Assembly (NCBI GenBank): GCA_016787295.1
Contig: JAEUUX010000128.1
Location: forward strand, 1-64,000
Origin: Chitinophagales bacterium
Lineage (GTDB): Bacteria; Bacteroidota; Bacteroidia; Chitinophagales; UBA2359
Direction: 5' to 3'
Length of the DNA stretch: 64,000 nucleotides
In this document: positions 1-8,026 of the stretch, one piece after another
Position numbering within the stretch: position 1 is the stretch's first letter
Layout: every line of letters begins with the position of its first letter
Position numbers and translations under genes: made by a program
Notes under the pieces: generated by a model
Database searches by the model: none
The model's input: only the letters and a program-made list of their open reading frames with translations
Told to the model about the DNA's origin: nothing

Positions 1-60
1 AAAACTCTTGCCGACAAAATTGCTCCAAAGGTGTATGAATATGGTTTTTTGAAGGCATAA
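1..60 (+). CDS. C-terminal tail of a DNA methyltransferase-like protein (partial)
   Basis: The window opens inside a gene on the plus strand. The last 19 codons read KTLADKIAPKVYEYGFLKA and end in TAA at 58-60. This closely matches the C-terminus of the 802-residue adenine methyltransferase at 52962-55370, which ends LAQKIIPKVYQYGFLK. The upstream gene is therefore probably a paralogue of that enzyme, or at least shares its C-terminal domain. The catalytic part lies outside the window, so the function is inferred only from this short match. Confidence 0.6.
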   Translation, partial: KTLADKIAPKVYEYGFLKA

Positions 61-124
61 AAAAGATTTGGTGCTGCAAAAAACACACAAAATTTATTCA
101 TGATTAACATCTACCAATAAAAAA

Positions 125-883
125 ATGCAAGAGCAAATAAAGAATTTATTTCACGACATAGCCGAAATACCATTGTTTTATATCGAAAGTGGTAGTCGGC
201 TTTGGGGTATAGCAAGCCCTGATAGCGATTTTGATGTTCGTGGTTTTCATCTTCAATCGAAACAACAGTATTTTGACTTCAAAAAACACCGCGACATTAT
301 AGAAGTGATGCAGGGTGATTTTGATTTTGTTTCGTATGATATTGACAAAATGTTTGGGCTTCTCTTGAAGAGCAATCCGACCGTTTTTGAGTGGATTAGA
401 GCAAACATTGTTTATTTCAATGAGCTTCCTGATTGGACAACTTTTCAAAGAGATGTCATTGCAAACTTTGATTTTAAGGCGCTGTTCCATCATTATATTT
501 CACTTGCAAAAGGACATATCAACTTAATGGAGACTGGTAGAAATTTTAACTATAAGGTAGTGTTTTATTGTATTCGTGGGCTTTTGTCTGCTGAATTGGC
601 AACGCAACAAATTATTCCAGCACTTTTAATTGATGACCTTTTTAAACAGTTCGTCAAAGACAACGAAGTTCTAAAAATTGCAAAAAACAGTTTGGAAAGA
701 AAAAAACAACAGACCGAAAAAGAAGAAGTTGTAATGGGTGAGAGGCACAAAATACTGACTGCCATCACAGATTTTGCTAACCAACTTCAAAACAAAGCAC
801 CCGAAAGTAGTAATAATAGGCATAAATTGGAAAGTATTTTGACTGAATACAGTTTCAATATCAAGACAAAGTTTTATGAGTAA
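125..883 (+). CDS. RlaP/YcgL-type nucleotidyltransferase (DNA polymerase beta superfamily)
   Basis: This encodes a 252-residue soluble protein. Near the N-terminus it has the nucleotidyltransferase signature: Gly23-Ser24 in GSRLWGIASPDSDFDVRGF, followed by the metal-binding acidic pattern Asp35-x-Asp37. This arrangement is typical of the COG3541 / RlaP family of predicted nucleotidyltransferases, some of which are linked to RNA repair. The rest is mainly helical, with a charged segment near residues 195-205. The ATG at 125 is the first in frame after an A-rich leader. It follows the methyltransferase-like tail by 64 bases in the same direction, so the two may be cotranscribed. The substrate is unknown; a role in RNA end modification or defence would be inference. 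Confidence 0.75.
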   Translation: MQEQIKNLFHDIAEIPLFYIESGSRLWGIASPDSDFDVRGFHLQSKQQYFDFKKHRDIIEVMQGDFDFVSYDIDKMFGLLLKSNPTVFEWIRANIVYFNELPDWTTFQRDVIANFDFKALFHHYISLAKGHINLMETGRNFNYKVVFYCIRGLLSAELATQQIIPALLIDDLFKQFVKDNEVLKIAKNSLERKKQQTEKEEVVMGERHKILTAITDFANQLQNKAPESSNNRHKLESILTEYSFNIKTKFYE

Positions 884-1130
884 TCAAAAAAATTCTGTCT
901 GCATAATATAGCCAATAATCAAAAAAATGACAAGAGAACTTTAATGAAGTGGTGTTTTGTTGGGTTATGGCACTTGTGAGAATTTTAGCTGTTGAAATCT
1001 TGTATCATAATCGCAAGCAAAAACAATAAAAAACAATCCTAAAATCAACAAACGTTCGTTTCATTGGTCTCTAAACATCGTGATTACATATCATTCGCCA
1101 AATTGTTTAACAAATTAAAAAACAGAAAAA

Positions 1131-1520
1131 ATGTTTACAGTAGAACAAATAAAAACCATTCATGGCAAAGTAAAATCAGGCGCAGACTTTCCAACTTACA
1201 TCAAGGAGATTAAAGAGTTGGGTGTTACTCATTATGAGGCATACGTGGAAGACGGTCATACCGACTATCATGGAGCTAATAGTTATATAGCCAAAGTACC
1301 TAAAAAATATGACCCTTTAACAATTGCCGATACCGCCAATATTCAGGTATTTAAAGCGGAATTACTCGCCCATCAACAAGGGAAAACGGACTATCTTACT
1401 TTCATTAAAATGTGTGCCGAAACAGGAATTGAGAAATGGGAAATCCGTATGGACAAAATGACTTGTACTTACTTTGACAAAGCAGGAAATAAAATTTTGG
1501 TGGAACAAATTCCACAATAA
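1131..1520 (+). CDS. DUF1398 family protein
   Basis: This is a 129-residue soluble protein with no signal peptide. The start (MFTVEQIKTIHGKVKSGADF), the central GVTHYEAYVEDGHTDYHG segment and the late GIEKWEIRMDKMTCTY segment fit the DUF1398 (YbcV-like) family, whose members are about this length. The motif order and full length suggest an intact gene. The molecular function of the family is not known to me. The ATG at 1131 lies in an A-rich stretch. The gene converges with the minus-strand oxygenase that ends at 1617, and a hairpin separates the two. Confidence 0.65.
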   Translation: MFTVEQIKTIHGKVKSGADFPTYIKEIKELGVTHYEAYVEDGHTDYHGANSYIAKVPKKYDPLTIADTANIQVFKAELLAHQQGKTDYLTFIKMCAETGIEKWEIRMDKMTCTYFDKAGNKILVEQIPQ

Positions 1521-1544
1521 AAATTGTCTGTGAGATGGCTGCGC

Positions 1545-1580
1545 AAAAAAACGCCCCAATTCTGTTTAGAATCGGGGCGT
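1545..1580 (-). terminator. Hairpin terminator between converging genes
   Basis: The arms at 1552-1562 and 1569-1579 pair (CGCCCC...GGGGCG) with one mismatch on the plus strand that is a G-U pair on the minus strand. On the minus strand the stem is followed by seven U (A-run 1545-1551). It therefore fits a rho-independent terminator for the oxygenase gene ending at 1617. Confidence 0.75.
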
Positions 1581-1616
1581 TAGGTATTAGATACTGCTCA
1601 AAAGCTATGGATAATA

Positions 1617-2588
1617 CTATTTTTTCAAACCAATTTCGCGCAAACGTTCATCTAAGTATTCGCCTGCTGTAATGGGTTCATAGTGCAAAGGATTTTCTTC
1701 GTTGATACAAGACTCCAAACACGTCAAATCCATATCAGAACGTGGGTGCAAGAAGAAAGGAATGGAATAGCGCGGCGTGTGCCACATCTCGCGCGGTGGA
1801 TTTACAACGCGGTGGGTAGTGGAACGGAGGCGGTTGTTGGTGAGGCGTTGTAACATATCACCCACATTCACCACAATTTCGCCGGGACCTGCATTAATAT
1901 TACGCCAAACTCCTTGACGTGTCAACAATTGCAAACCTTCTGCCGAAGCACCTACCAACAAAGTAATGAGGTTAATGTCCTCGTGTTGTTCGGCACGAAT
2001 GGCTTTTTTAGGTTCTTCAAGAATAGGGGGATAGTGGATAGCCCGCAAAATGCTGTTGCCATGATGAATTTTGTCATCAAAATAGTTTTCGGGTAAACCA
2101 ACGAATAATGCCAAAGAAGCTAAGATATTTCTGCCTGATGCCTCAAAAGCACGATACGCATCTATCAAAGCTTCGTTGAAAGTGGGTAACTCGTCGACAT
2201 ACATATTGCTGGGATATTCTTTTTTGATAGGGTCGTTGTCCTCTACCATTTGTCCCCAATGATAAAACTCTTTGAGGTCGGGAGAGTCAAAACCTTTGGC
2301 ATGTTCGCGCCCAAAAGCCGTGTAGCCACGTTGTCCACCGATATTACGGTCTTCGTAGTGCAATTTGGTGTCCGTATTTAAGGCAAAAAACTTTTGCACA
2401 TTATTGTATAGGCGTTGGATAAGTTCGTCAGGAATACCATGATTAACAACCGCCACAAAACCAAATTCTTCATACGCTTTGCCAATTTTCTGAACAAAAT
2501 CGGCTTTACGAATCGGGTCACCAGAAGTGAAGTCTGCAAGGTCTACCGTTGGGATAGCATTTTCGGTAGTATTCAATACATCGTTCAT
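1617..2588 (-). CDS. Isopenicillin N synthase-like Fe(II)/2-oxoglutarate-dependent oxygenase
   Basis: This is a 323-residue cytosolic protein of the isopenicillin N synthase / 2OG-Fe(II) oxygenase family. An N-terminal DIOX_N-like part (IPTVDLADF; EEFGFVAVVNHGIPDELIQ) precedes the double-stranded beta-helix. The metal-binding triad is visible as His202-x-Asp204 in AEQHEDINLITLL and His259 in STTHRVVNP. An Arg-x-Ser pair (RYSIPFF, residues 273-275) is where this family binds the co-substrate carboxylate. Length and order fit a complete enzyme. Bacterial relatives are often generic oxidases rather than antibiotic enzymes, and no biosynthetic cluster surrounds this gene, so the substrate is unknown. 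A TACCTTTG element at 2635-2642 (minus) may be its promoter. Confidence 0.85.
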   Translation of the reverse strand: MNDVLNTTENAIPTVDLADFTSGDPIRKADFVQKIGKAYEEFGFVAVVNHGIPDELIQRLYNNVQKFFALNTDTKLHYEDRNIGGQRGYTAFGREHAKGFDSPDLKEFYHWGQMVEDNDPIKKEYPSNMYVDELPTFNEALIDAYRAFEASGRNILASLALFVGLPENYFDDKIHHGNSILRAIHYPPILEEPKKAIRAEQHEDINLITLLVGASAEGLQLLTRQGVWRNINAGPGEIVVNVGDMLQRLTNNRLRSTTHRVVNPPREMWHTPRYSIPFFLHPRSDMDLTCLESCINEENPLHYEPITAGEYLDERLREIGLKK

Positions 2589-2709
2589 AAAACAAAGGAT
2601 TTACTAAATTTAGGAAATGATGAAAAATTAGCGACAAAGGTAGGTTTTTTTTGACATATTGCGCGCTATTCAATAAATTTTTATTTCAAAAAAAACTAAA
2701 TTAGCTCTG

Positions 2710-3504
2710 CTACACTGCCACATCAGCTTTGATATGTGGGTGGCTTTGATAGTTGAGGAGTTGGAAGTCGCTATATTGGAATGCAAAAAGGTCTTTTACA
2801 TTAGGATTGATGTGCATCGCTGGGAGTTGATAAGGCTGGCGTTGCAATTGTTCTTGTGCTTGTGCAAGATGGTTATTATAGAGGTGTGCATCGCCCAAGG
2901 TATGTATAAATTCGTAGGCAGTGAGGTCGCAGACTTGTGCTATCATCATGGTCAGCAAGGCATAAGAGGCGATATTAAATGGCACACCCAAAAAAACGTC
3001 GGCGCTGCGCTGATAGAGTTGGCAGGAAAGGTGTTGGTCATGGACATAAAACTGGAACAAACAATGGCAAGGTGGCAGTTGCATTTGTGGCAGGTCGGCG
3101 GGATTCCATGCCGAAACAATATGGCGGCGGCTATTGGGATTGTAGCGCAAATCGTGGACAATTTGTGTCATTTGGTCGATGGTTTCGCCCGACGGACACG
3201 CCCAGCTTCGCCACTGTTTGCCATAAACAGGACCCAAATCACCTGCTTCATCTGCCCACTCGTCCCAGATATGCACGCCATTGTCTTGCAAATAGCGAAC
3301 ATTGGTATCGCCCTGCAAAAACCAAAGCAATTCATAGATGATAGACCGAAGATGCAGTTTTTTGGTGGTCAACAAAGGGAAACCTTCTTGCAAGTTAAAT
3401 CGCATTTGATAACCAAAGATGCTACGTGTACCTGTGCCTGTGCGGTCGCCTTTGGCGTTGCCTTGTTGCAAAATAGTTTCTAATAGTTGTAGATAGGCAT
3501 TCAT
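2710..3504 (-). CDS. thyA: Thymidylate synthase
   Basis: ThyA converts dUMP to dTMP using methylenetetrahydrofolate. The protein is 264 residues from the ATG at 3504, which equals the standard length. The nucleophile is Cys146 in [12 protein letters not shown]. The phosphate-binding SRRHI (Arg126, Arg127) and the DRTGTGT loop near residue 20 are present. An upstream in-frame start at 3543 would add 13 residues and would run into the hairpin at 3537-3563, so the start at 3504 is preferred. The gene lies downstream of mqnC on the same strand, separated from it by that terminator, so it probably has its own promoter. Confidence 0.97.
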   Translation of the reverse strand: MNAYLQLLETILQQGNAKGDRTGTGTRSIFGYQMRFNLQEGFPLLTTKKLHLRSIIYELLWFLQGDTNVRYLQDNGVHIWDEWADEAGDLGPVYGKQWRSWACPSGETIDQMTQIVHDLRYNPNSRRHIVSAWNPADLPQMQLPPCHCLFQFYVHDQHLSCQLYQRSADVFLGVPFNIASYALLTMMIAQVCDLTAYEFIHTLGDAHLYNNHLAQAQEQLQRQPYQLPAMHINPNVKDLFAFQYSDFQLLNYQSHPHIKADVAV

Positions 3505-3524
3505 GCAATTGGAGATGTTGGTAA

Positions 3525-3563
3525 GAAAAAAAACAAAGCCCAAAACCTACATAGATTCGGGCT
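3525..3563 (-). terminator. Terminator of mqnC
   Basis: The arms 3537-3543 and 3557-3563 form AGCCCGA/TTGGGCT on the minus strand with a loop of 13 bases, followed by a U-rich run (3525-3536). It sits between mqnC and thyA. Confidence 0.6.
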
Positions 3564-3624
3564 TCGCAGCAAAATATTAGACAGAAAAATGCGTAAAAAG
3601 TAACGTTTCGGGCGCATTATTGTA

Positions 3625-4761
3625 TCAATAATCAATGACTTGCACTTCCATTTCGGGCATTTCCCTAAATTCATATTGTTGGTTTCGCAATTGTGGTGTA
3701 AAACCTGCTTCGCTGATAGCTTGTTGTATCGCCTCAGACGTGAAACGGTGCGGAGCGCCTGCTGCTGATACCACATTTTCTTCAATCATAATAGATCCAA
3801 AATCATTGGCTCCTGCGTGTAGACAAATTTGTGCTACCTCTTTGCCCACTGTGAGCCACGAGGCTTGGATATTGGGAATATTGGGTAGCATAATGCGGCT
3901 AATGGCTATCATGCGCACATATTCGTCGCCCGTAACTTCGTTTCTGATGTCTTTGATGCGACGCAGGGTTGTACCTTCGTCTTGGTAGGGCCACGGAATA
4001 AAGGCAGAAAAACCTTTGGCATCAGCGGGTTTTTCGGACTGCACCTGCCGCAAACCTACCAAATGTTCCATACGTTCGGCAACGGTTTCGACATGACCAA
4101 ACATCATCGTGCCAGACGTAGTGAGATGCAATTGGTGTGCCACACGCATCACATCGAGCCATTCCTTAGCGCTACATTTGCCTTGCGCAATAAGGCGACG
4201 CACACGGTCAACCAAAATCTCAGCTCCAGCACCGGGCAATGAATCCAAACCTGCTTCTATGAGCGTTCGCAAAGTTTGTTCGTAAGTAGTACCACTTATG
4301 CCCGATATATGCACAATTTCGGGTGGTCCCAAGGCGTGTAGTTTCACATTGGGATATAGAGTTTTGAGTTGTCGGAACAAATCTGCATAAAAATCCACAC
4401 CCAAGTCGGGATGATGCCCTCCTTGTAACAACAATTGGTCGCCACCATAGCGCAAAGTTTCCTCAATTTTGCGCTGATAGGTCGGTATGTCGGTGATATA
4501 GGCACGGTCGGCACCTTTTTTTCCGGGCGGAACAAAAAAATTGCAAAACTTACAATTGGCAACGCACACATTGGTCGTATTAACATTGCGGTCTATCATC
4601 CACGTGACGATATTGGGTGTATCGCTCTTGTGAATTTTGCGCAATTCGTTGCCTACAAACATGAGGTCGGCAGTGGCAGCATTTTCGAACAAAAAAGTGC
4701 CTTCCTCTACACTCAAAAACTCGAGCCGAAGGGCGCGGTCTAATAACTCCTGAATTTGCAT
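3625..4761 (-). CDS. mqnC: Cyclic dehypoxanthinyl futalosine synthase, radical SAM (futalosine menaquinone pathway)
   Basis: MqnC is the radical SAM enzyme that cyclises dehypoxanthine futalosine in the alternative menaquinone pathway. The 378-residue protein carries the cluster motif Cys66-x3-Cys70-x2-Cys73 (CVANCKFC). MqnC-like segments follow: LLLQGGHHPDLG, HALGPPEI, AGLDSLPGAGAEIL, TTSGTMMFGHVET, FSAFIPWPYQ and GANDFGSIMIEENVVSAAG. The last of these favours MqnC over the related MqnE. No other mqn gene is in the window. A textbook Bacteroidota promoter (4794-4825) precedes it, so it likely heads its own transcription unit and uses the ATG at 4761. Confidence 0.93.
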   Translation of the reverse strand: MQIQELLDRALRLEFLSVEEGTFLFENAATADLMFVGNELRKIHKSDTPNIVTWMIDRNVNTTNVCVANCKFCNFFVPPGKKGADRAYITDIPTYQRKIEETLRYGGDQLLLQGGHHPDLGVDFYADLFRQLKTLYPNVKLHALGPPEIVHISGISGTTYEQTLRTLIEAGLDSLPGAGAEILVDRVRRLIAQGKCSAKEWLDVMRVAHQLHLTTSGTMMFGHVETVAERMEHLVGLRQVQSEKPADAKGFSAFIPWPYQDEGTTLRRIKDIRNEVTGDEYVRMIAISRIMLPNIPNIQASWLTVGKEVAQICLHAGANDFGSIMIEENVVSAAGAPHRFTSEAIQQAISEAGFTPQLRNQQYEFREMPEMEVQVIDY

Positions 4762-4793
4762 ATATTAAAGCGGATTAGGCTGGTTTGGACAAG

Positions 4794-4825
4794 CAAAGGT
4801 ACGGTTATTTTTTGCAACTTTCAAA
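4794..4825 (-). promoter_or_regulatory. Bacteroidota-type promoter of mqnC
   Basis: On the minus strand TTTG (4825-4822) and TACCTTTG (4801-4794) are separated by exactly 20 bases, matching the Bacteroidota -33/-7 arrangement. The predicted start point is about 25-30 bases before the mqnC ATG. Confidence 0.8.
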
Positions 4826-4947
4826 AAAAAATGAAAATTGGCACTATTTTATAAGCAAAATAAAAAAAAATCGCCTTCTTGCTAAACTTTTATACTAATT
4901 GATAGTCAAAAAGCGTTGTATCTTTACTGTTCTAAAAATTATCTGCC

Positions 4948-5424
4948 ATGAAAAATTTTTTACTTACTCTTGTGCTTATTGTGGCTTACAGTAGCCTCAT
5001 ATTTGCTCAAAACAATGCCACTGCCAACCCAACTGCGGCATCAAGCACCACTACAAAAGACACAGATGGACAAGCTGTTTGGAATGCTGCCAAATCGGTT
5101 TTGGAAAACAATCCTTATTTGACTGAAGCAGAAAAAAAGATGTTGCAAAAAGCAAAAAAAACCAATAATGGGTCAGAACAAACAGCAGCAGCATATCTTG
5201 CAGAACTCAAAATGTTCCTTAACCAGAATGCACCTCCAACAGGACCGACAGGGCCAACAGGTCTTCCTTGTACTGATACTCTATTAGCTTGCGAAGCTAA
5301 ATGTCCCGAAAATGGCTCAAATTGTCTCTCTGTATGCTGGACAGAATATCAAGACTGTTTGGCTAATCTGCGCGGTGAAGCAAAAGCTCTGAACATATCT
5401 AACCTTCCTACAAAGAAAAAATAA
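4948..5424 (+). CDS. Secreted cysteine-containing hypothetical protein
   Basis: The protein is 158 residues. An N-terminal signal peptide (LLTLVLIVAYSSLIFAQ, cleavage probably after residue 20) indicates export. The middle is Ala/Thr/Lys-rich and mostly helical. A short GPTGPTG spacer around residue 98 leads into a C-terminal part with five cysteines in CEAKC, NCLSVC and DCL, probably disulfide-bonded. I do not recognise the family. It is followed after 22 bases by cutA on the same strand, but the two need not be functionally related. A weak TATCTTTA element lies at 4919-4926. Confidence 0.7.
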   Translation: MKNFLLTLVLIVAYSSLIFAQNNATANPTAASSTTTKDTDGQAVWNAAKSVLENNPYLTEAEKKMLQKAKKTNNGSEQTAAAYLAELKMFLNQNAPPTGPTGPTGLPCTDTLLACEAKCPENGSNCLSVCWTEYQDCLANLRGEAKALNISNLPTKKK

Positions 5425-5446
5425 ACAGCTACACAACACTTGTTTT

Positions 5447-5764
5447 ATGCCTTTCACAATGCTATATGTAACCTGCCCCGATGAGCTTGTGGCAAAAGAA
5501 TTAGCCATTTTTTTGCTCATGCAGCGTTGTGTTGCCTGTGCCAATATTTTCCCTATCGAAAGCCTCTATTGGTGGCAGGGGAATGTGGAGCAAGGCGGAG
5601 AAATCGTTTTGATGCTCAAAACCCGCACAGCCTATCAAGCCATCGTCGAGCGCCATATTCTCGAAAAACATCCCTATACAACTCCCTGCATAGTGCATTG
5701 GCAGGTGGCAGCGAATGCCGCTTACGAAGCCTGGATTCATGCCGAAACGGAGCCAATGCTGTAG
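5447..5764 (+). CDS. cutA: CutA1 divalent cation tolerance protein
   Basis: CutA1 forms a small trimeric ferredoxin-like protein linked to divalent metal tolerance. The 105-residue sequence has the family hallmarks in order: VTCPDELVAKELA near the start, CVACANIFPIESLYWWQG with the conserved cysteine and the Tyr-Trp-x-Gly strand, LMLKTR, and HPYTTPCIVHW near the C-terminus. The length is normal and there is no signal peptide. It runs in the same direction as the epimerase gene that starts 32 bases downstream, so the two may share a message. Confidence 0.93.
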   Translation: MPFTMLYVTCPDELVAKELAIFLLMQRCVACANIFPIESLYWWQGNVEQGGEIVLMLKTRTAYQAIVERHILEKHPYTTPCIVHWQVAANAAYEAWIHAETEPML

Positions 5765-5796
5765 CACAAAAACAGCCAAACTTACTTACAAACGAT

Positions 5797-6792
5797 ATGA
5801 CGAAAAAAAAAATCCTTATTATGGGCGGCACCTTTTTTGTGGGGCGCGCCCTTGTCGAGCAATTGTTGCTCTCTCCCGACTCTTACGAAATAACGCTGTT
5901 TAATCGCGGCAGAACCAACACACACCTTTTTCCTGACCTACCCAAAATTCATGGCAATCGCGAAACAGATGATATTGCCCAACTTAAAGGCAAAACATTT
6001 GATGCTGTGATTGACGTGTCGAGTTATTTTCCTTTATCGCTCGAAAAACTGACACAATTACTCAAAGGCAATGTAGGGCGTTATATTTATGTCTCTACAG
6101 CATCGGTCTATGATTTGGAGGCTATTGGCGAAAGTTCCATTAGCGAAGATTCTACCTTGCTCACCTGCTCCACCGAACAAAAAACAGACACCAGCATGGC
6201 AACCTATGGACAAAGAAAAGTGGCTTGCGAAGAGGTGTTGTTATCATCGGACATTGACAGTATCATCATGCGTCCGGGGGTTATTTATGGTAAATATGAC
6301 CCTTTTGACCGTCACTATTATTGGCTCTATAGAATCAAAAAAAATTCCAAAGTATTAGTGCCAACAGGTAGCGATAACCTAAGCGCTCATACTTTTGTGA
6401 ACGATTTTGCACGTGCTTTGGAGCAAGCTATCCACCTACCCCAACACCGAAAAACCTATAATGCCATTACGCATCCTTTAGTGACTTTCCAAGAAATGTT
6501 GCAAGCTATGGCAGATGCCGTAGATAAAAATCCTGAATGGGTTGAAGCCGATTTGGAGTTTCAGGAAGCTGCCAAACTGCAACCTTGGAGCGATTTGCCT
6601 TTGTGGATAAATGGCAATTTTTTTATGGTCACTAACGAAAAAATAGTCAAGGACTTTGGCATAACTTTTGACAGTATAGCAGAGAGTTTCCGCAAATCGG
6701 CTGCCTACTATGACCAATTGTTGTGGCAAGAACCTAACACAGGTTTGGGTTTGGACGAAGAAAAAGAACTTATAAAGTCTATTTTATACTAA
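5797..6792 (+). CDS. NAD-dependent epimerase/dehydratase (extended SDR)
   Basis: This is a 331-residue Rossmann-fold protein. It starts MTKKKILIMGGTFFVGRALV, giving a GGTxxxG nucleotide-binding loop, as in isoflavone-reductase-like and RNA-binding (CSP41-like) atypical SDRs. Later elements are VIDVSSYFP, the active-site-type strand YIYVSTASVYDL and Tyr-x3-Lys in TYGQRKVACEE (YGQRK). A RPGVIYGKYDPFDRHYYW segment fits the substrate-binding part. The frame is open upstream into cutA, but the ATG at 5797, placed exactly at the conserved N-terminal strand, is the sensible start. The substrate is not clear from sequence. Confidence 0.8.
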   Translation: MTKKKILIMGGTFFVGRALVEQLLLSPDSYEITLFNRGRTNTHLFPDLPKIHGNRETDDIAQLKGKTFDAVIDVSSYFPLSLEKLTQLLKGNVGRYIYVSTASVYDLEAIGESSISEDSTLLTCSTEQKTDTSMATYGQRKVACEEVLLSSDIDSIIMRPGVIYGKYDPFDRHYYWLYRIKKNSKVLVPTGSDNLSAHTFVNDFARALEQAIHLPQHRKTYNAITHPLVTFQEMLQAMADAVDKNPEWVEADLEFQEAAKLQPWSDLPLWINGNFFMVTNEKIVKDFGITFDSIAESFRKSAAYYDQLLWQEPNTGLGLDEEKELIKSILY

Positions 6793-6816
6793 AACAAAAA
6801 TTATTACCCAATAACA

Positions 6817-7728
6817 ATGAAGAAACTTACTTTGTTGGCACTGTGCCTTATGTGGACAGTGGCAAGTTTTGCTCAAAATGCTTTGTTTTATAAAAGCGAA
6901 GACGGGTCAGGAGCAATTATTGGCGTGGGTGCAGACCACAGCCTAAGTGTTGCCAAAGAGATGAACGATGCAACCATTGGTAAAGACTGGACGCATATTG
7001 TGCATATCGGTGGCAAATTGATGTTTTATAATGCCAATACGGGAGCTGCTGCTATTGGAACAGCGACTGCCAACGACATTAAAATTAACAATACTTTTGA
7101 TGTGGGTAAATTGCCTACGGGTTATACCCACTTGATTTCGTTGGGCAGTACGCGTGTATTGTGCTACAACGCCAAAGACGGCTCGGGTAGTGTGGGCAAC
7201 ATTACTGGTACTAATGACTACAAAAACCTAAAATCTTTTAATGCAGGTGGCTTGCCCAAAGGTTTTACACACCTTACTGCCATTAACACCAACGCAGGTG
7301 GGACAAAAATTTTGTTCTATAATACCAACGATGGTTCAGGTGGCATTGGTGCTATCTCCTCTGATGGTGCGCCTCAAATGTTAAAGACCTACGCTGCTGG
7401 TAAATTCACCAAAGGCTGGACAGGTATTGTGAGTGTAGAAGGTAAAATCATCTATTACAACTCCGTGAATGGCTCGGCGGTATTGGGTATGTTGCCTCCT
7501 AACAACGAACTCCAGACGGTTAAGACCTATCAACCTGATAGTTTTCCGCTCAATTTCAGTCATTTAGTGAATGTTGGTGGAAAGATATTGTATTATAATG
7601 CCAACGATGGCGGTGCTGCTATTGGTGTTGTGACGAGTAGCGAACATATTTTTGCTAAACAATTTCCTTCGGCTGCCATTAAACCGGGTTATACCCACGT
7701 GACCAAAGGGGCTGTGACCATTAAATAG
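6817..7728 (+). CDS. Secreted six-repeat protein, probable beta-propeller or lectin-like fold
   Basis: This is a 303-residue protein with a signal peptide (LTLLALCLMWTVASFAQ). The whole mature part consists of six imperfect repeats of about 45-50 residues, starting near residues 21, 68, 114, 165, 211 and 257. Each has the pattern (I/L)xxYNxxDGSGAIG, then a variable stretch, then a Phe/Gly-x-Lys/Pro segment and GWTHIV..GGK. Repeats of this length with WTHIV and YN.NDG are seen in tachylectin/tectonin-like propellers and in actinobacterial secreted proteins. A closed propeller is therefore an inference. There is no T9SS sorting domain, so it may stay in the periplasm. A strong terminator hairpin follows at 7784. 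Confidence 0.75.
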   Translation: MKKLTLLALCLMWTVASFAQNALFYKSEDGSGAIIGVGADHSLSVAKEMNDATIGKDWTHIVHIGGKLMFYNANTGAAAIGTATANDIKINNTFDVGKLPTGYTHLISLGSTRVLCYNAKDGSGSVGNITGTNDYKNLKSFNAGGLPKGFTHLTAINTNAGGTKILFYNTNDGSGGIGAISSDGAPQMLKTYAAGKFTKGWTGIVSVEGKIIYYNSVNGSAVLGMLPPNNELQTVKTYQPDSFPLNFSHLVNVGGKILYYNANDGGAAIGVVTSSEHIFAKQFPSAAIKPGYTHVTKGAVTIK

Positions 7729-7783
7729 ACCAACACAGGACAAGAACAAAAAAGTTTTGCTGAAAATAGCAATAACTTATACA

Positions 7784-7838
7784 ACACCCACACAATTATA
7801 GTACCTTTGTGGTTCGTATAATTGTTGTGGGTGTTTTT
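7784..7838 (+). terminator. Terminator hairpin with promoter-like core in its loop
   Basis: The arm 7784-7800 (ACACCCACACAATTATA) pairs with 7817-7834 with a one-base bulge, followed by five T. The loop 7801-7816 contains TACCTTTG (7802-7809). It lies 55 bases past the stop of the six-repeat protein. No TTTG box at the right distance supports the core as a working promoter. Confidence 0.7.
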
Positions 7839-7905
7839 GTTGGTTTACGGCTATGTTTTTGTTGTAATTGGATTTCTTATACTAAAAAAACAATGGTGTA
7901 GCTTT

Positions 7906-8026
7906 TTCGAGTGGCGAAGCGCGTTAGGGATGCGGAGGGTGGCGTTAGCCAGTGCGGAGAGCAACGCAGCACCGAAGCAAAGCGAAGCCCGTAGCAGCCC
8001 GACCCGCAGGGAAACGCCCAAAAAAT
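7906..8026 (+). repeat. Dispersed GC-rich repeat, copy 1 (long form)
   Basis: It begins TTCGAGTGGCGAAGCGCG and ends GGGAAACGCCCAAAAAA. It is nearly identical to the copies at 32694, 43991 (inverted) and 49598, and shares both ends with the shorter-form copies at 38551 and 62777. It is intergenic, and clearly more GC-rich than its surroundings. Confidence 0.9.

Noticed and set aside
1617-2588. Beta-lactam biosynthesis gene
   Set aside because: The isopenicillin N synthase-like protein has the general oxygenase motifs, but no synthetase or acyltransferase gene is nearby.
2734-3483. 249-codon open frame on the plus strand
   Set aside because: It lies wholly antisense to thyA, which is unmistakable; the frame is a by-product of thyA codon use.
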